64,000 nucleotides of DNA. It comes from an uncultured Paracoccaceae bacterium (lineage in GTDB: Bacteria > Pseudomonadota > Alphaproteobacteria > Rhodobacterales > Rhodobacteraceae). The stretch covers positions 310,001 to 374,000 of the forward strand of contig CANLVD010000001.1 in the NCBI GenBank assembly GCA_947494445.1, written 5' to 3'. A program made the translations under genes and the position numbers. The notes under the pieces are model-generated. The model was given only the letters and a program-made list of their open reading frames with translations, was not told the DNA's origin and did not search any database. Of the stretch, positions 61,053 through 64,000 are shown one piece after another. How positions within the stretch are numbered: the stretch's first letter is position 1; each line of letters opens with the position of its first letter.

Positions 61053-62135
61053 TCACCGCGCAATCCCCCCATGGATCGTCGGCTTGTCCAGTGCGGCAAA
61101 TCCGTAGTGTCGGAGCCAGCGCAGGTCAGAATCAAAGAACGCCCGCAGATCGGGGATGCCGTATTTCAGCATCGCGATCCGGTCGATGCCCATGCCAAAT
61201 GCAAAGCCCTGATACTCCTTCGGGTCAACACCCGCCGCCGACAGCACTTTGGGGTGCACCATGCCTGAGCCCAAAATCTCCATCCAATCGTCGCCCTCGC
61301 CGATCTTCAGCTGACCGCCATCCCATGAACAGCGGATATCAACTTCGGCCGATGGCTCGGTGAAAGGGAAGTGCGATGCACGGAAGCGCAGCTCGATGTT
61401 GTCGATGTTGAAGAACGCCCGGCAGAATTCCTCCAGCGTCCATTTCAGGTTCGCCATCGAGATGTCCTTGTCGATGGCCAACCCTTCATACTGGTGGAAC
61501 ATCGGCGTGTGCGTCTGGTCGTAGTCCGCCCGGTACACTCGGCCCGGTGCGATCACACGGCACGGCACGCCGTGCTTTTCCATATGTCGGATCTGCACGG
61601 GCGAAGTGTGGGTGCGCAGCACATGGGGCGGTCGGTTCGCGCCTTTGGGCAGCGACATATAGAACGTGTCCATCTCCTGCCGGGCTGGATGATGGGACGC
61701 GATGTTGAGCGCATCGAAGTTGTAGTAGTCGGTCTCGATCTGCGGGCCTTCGGCCACGGAGTAGCCGAGATCGGCAAAGATCGCGATCACCTCTTCGGTG
61801 ACCTGAGAAATCGGATGGATCGTGCCTTGAGCGCGTGGGCGCGGGCTGAGCGTCACGTCCAGCCACTCAGACGCGAGCCGCGCTTCAAGGGCGGCATCAC
61901 CAAGCACCTGCTTGCGCGCAGACAGTGCATCGCCAAGCTCGGCCTTCAGCGCATTGAGCGCAGGACCTGCGAACTGACGCTCTTCCGGGCTCATCTTGCC
62001 CAGCTCGCGCATCTTCAGCGAAACCTCGCCCTTCTTGCCCAATGCCGCCAGCCGTACAGCCTCGATCGCAGCCTCATCCGAGGCGTCTGCAATCTCAGCC
62101 AGATAGCGTGTTTTCAGCGCGTCCAATCCGTCCAT
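61053..62135 (-). CDS. pheS: Phenylalanyl-tRNA synthetase alpha subunit
   Basis: 360 residues from the ATG at 62135; an ATG at 62171 would add 12 residues not seen in relatives. An N-terminal coiled coil (about 1-85, [15 protein letters not shown]) precedes the catalytic domain with the class II motif 2 ([30 protein letters not shown]) and motif 3 ([20 protein letters not shown]). This is the catalytic subunit of PheRS, normally followed directly by pheT; here DUF2513 intervenes. Confidence 0.96.
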   Translation of the reverse strand: MDGLDALKTRYLAEIADASDEAAIEAVRLAALGKKGEVSLKMRELGKMSPEERQFAGPALNALKAELGDALSARKQVLGDAALEARLASEWLDVTLSPRPRAQGTIHPISQVTEEVIAIFADLGYSVAEGPQIETDYYNFDALNIASHHPARQEMDTFYMSLPKGANRPPHVLRTHTSPVQIRHMEKHGVPCRVIAPGRVYRADYDQTHTPMFHQYEGLAIDKDISMANLKWTLEEFCRAFFNIDNIELRFRASHFPFTEPSAEVDIRCSWDGGQLKIGEGDDWMEILGSGMVHPKVLSAAGVDPKEYQGFAFGMGIDRIAMLKYGIPDLRAFFDSDLRWLRHYGFAALDKPTIHGGIAR

Positions 62136-62254
62136 CTGTTCGGTCTCAACCCATGCTTCCGTTCGGGGCACACCGCTACCACAAGAGGCGCTGAATGCAA
62201 GGGCTGCGCTGTTGGTTGGGAAGCGTCTGCAGGCCGCTCCGGACGGTCAGCTGA

Positions 62255-62527
62255 TCACCGATGGTTGCGCATGTCGTCAATGAGGCTTGCGTTTGCGCAG
62301 AACTCTGGTGCCGGGCCATGCGCGGGTTCAGTGTCCAGCCAATGGGCGCATGCGGTCGAATTGGGACAATCCATACAGGCAGCGACCGATATGGCGTTTC
62401 GTTCAGCAATCTCTTGCGGTATGTCGCTGGTGGGAAATGACACACCAGCGCGCACCATCATGCGGTCACGAAGTGCCATTCTGGCTTCGAATGCGCCGGG
62501 GCGGGTGATCAGTATCTGGTCTGTCAT
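62255..62527 (-). CDS. DUF6455-like small cysteine-rich protein
   Basis: 90 residues from the ATG at 62527 (AGGAG nine bases upstream). The second half has the Cys pattern CMDCPNSTACAHWL, and PEFCANA near the end, which resembles DUF6455 proteins of Rhodobacteraceae and could hold a metal or Fe-S cluster. No signal peptide; cytosolic. The function is unknown. It precedes pheS on the same strand with about 120 bp between. Confidence 0.68.
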   Translation of the reverse strand: MTDQILITRPGAFEARMALRDRMMVRAGVSFPTSDIPQEIAERNAISVAACMDCPNSTACAHWLDTEPAHGPAPEFCANASLIDDMRNHR

Positions 62528-62605
62528 GGTTACGATCTCCTGCGAGGTTCGAGAAAACCGTGTCACAGGATGGACTATGTGACCTTGATGCAGATCAAGG
62601 CCCGG

Positions 62606-64000
<1,395 letters not shown>

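Overview
The window looks like a chromosomal segment of a marine-type alphaproteobacterium of the Rhodobacteraceae (Roseobacter group). The evidence is the gene content: a Rhodobacter-style petABC cytochrome bc1 operon, the hslO-nudix-cca and xseB-ispA-dxs gene orders, a VPLPA-CTERM sorting signal, a CIRCE-controlled groESL operon, an Lrp/AsnC regulator divergent from trxB, and several Rhodobacteraceae-typical families of unknown function. Coding density is high. I found no rRNA, tRNA, CRISPR array, intact insertion sequence or prophage.

Layout. 1-2984: end of a flagellar cluster (flgK C-terminus, flgL, flgI). 2985-9469: a queuosine-precursor transporter behind a probable preQ1-I riboswitch, an 18-codon mini-ORF with a terminator just before arfB, an AEC transporter, a lipoprotein, a Nudix hydrolase, and hslO-nudix-cca. 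9505-19943: two LysE exporters, hemF, two tandem ABC exporters with tlyA, an RNA methyltransferase, a HAD dehalogenase and aroC. 20001-26686: petABC and its terminator, trmL, an orphan PAAR-VgrG pair and a DUF547 protein. 26882-32209: GNAT, histone-deacetylase-like hydrolase, xseB, ispA and dxs, with a small secreted gene lying antisense between xseB and ispA.

32499-42038 is the most unusual part. It is a cluster of exported proteins around a five-gene operon: outer-membrane barrel, FN3-type secreted protein, ECF sigma factor, anti-sigma factor, secreted subtilase. The anti-sigma factor ends in a periplasmic domain resembling a subtilisin propeptide. Four small secreted genes in or near this region (starts at 29183, 33527, 35705 and 42038, all minus strand) share one promoter architecture, TGAACC-N16-CGAC. 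It has an identical spacer in all four and lies 31-38 nt from each start codon. I infer a local ECF regulon of secreted proteins, possibly run by the sigma factor in the middle and gated by proteolysis of its anti-sigma factor.

42146-64000: isochorismatase-like hydrolase, groESL with promoter and CIRCE, a lipoprotein, a Ca2+/Na+ antiporter whose last helix is cut off by an in-frame TAG, a Tat-exported dioxygenase-like protein with a ferric-reductase-like membrane protein, LysR/DUF1330, a VPLPA-CTERM protein, EamA and sulfotransferase, DUF1508, MBL hydrolase, ArsR/SRPBCC with a visible operator, mscL, GST, DM13, a WYL regulator with a perfect operator palindrome and a divergent 59-codon gene, YtoQ, pheST interrupted by a DUF2513 gene, Lrp, and the start of trxB.

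A dispersed element (CCTCCGGCGGGGATATTT-like) occurs five times in gaps between genes. All functions come from reading the sequence and recalling families; no database search was run.
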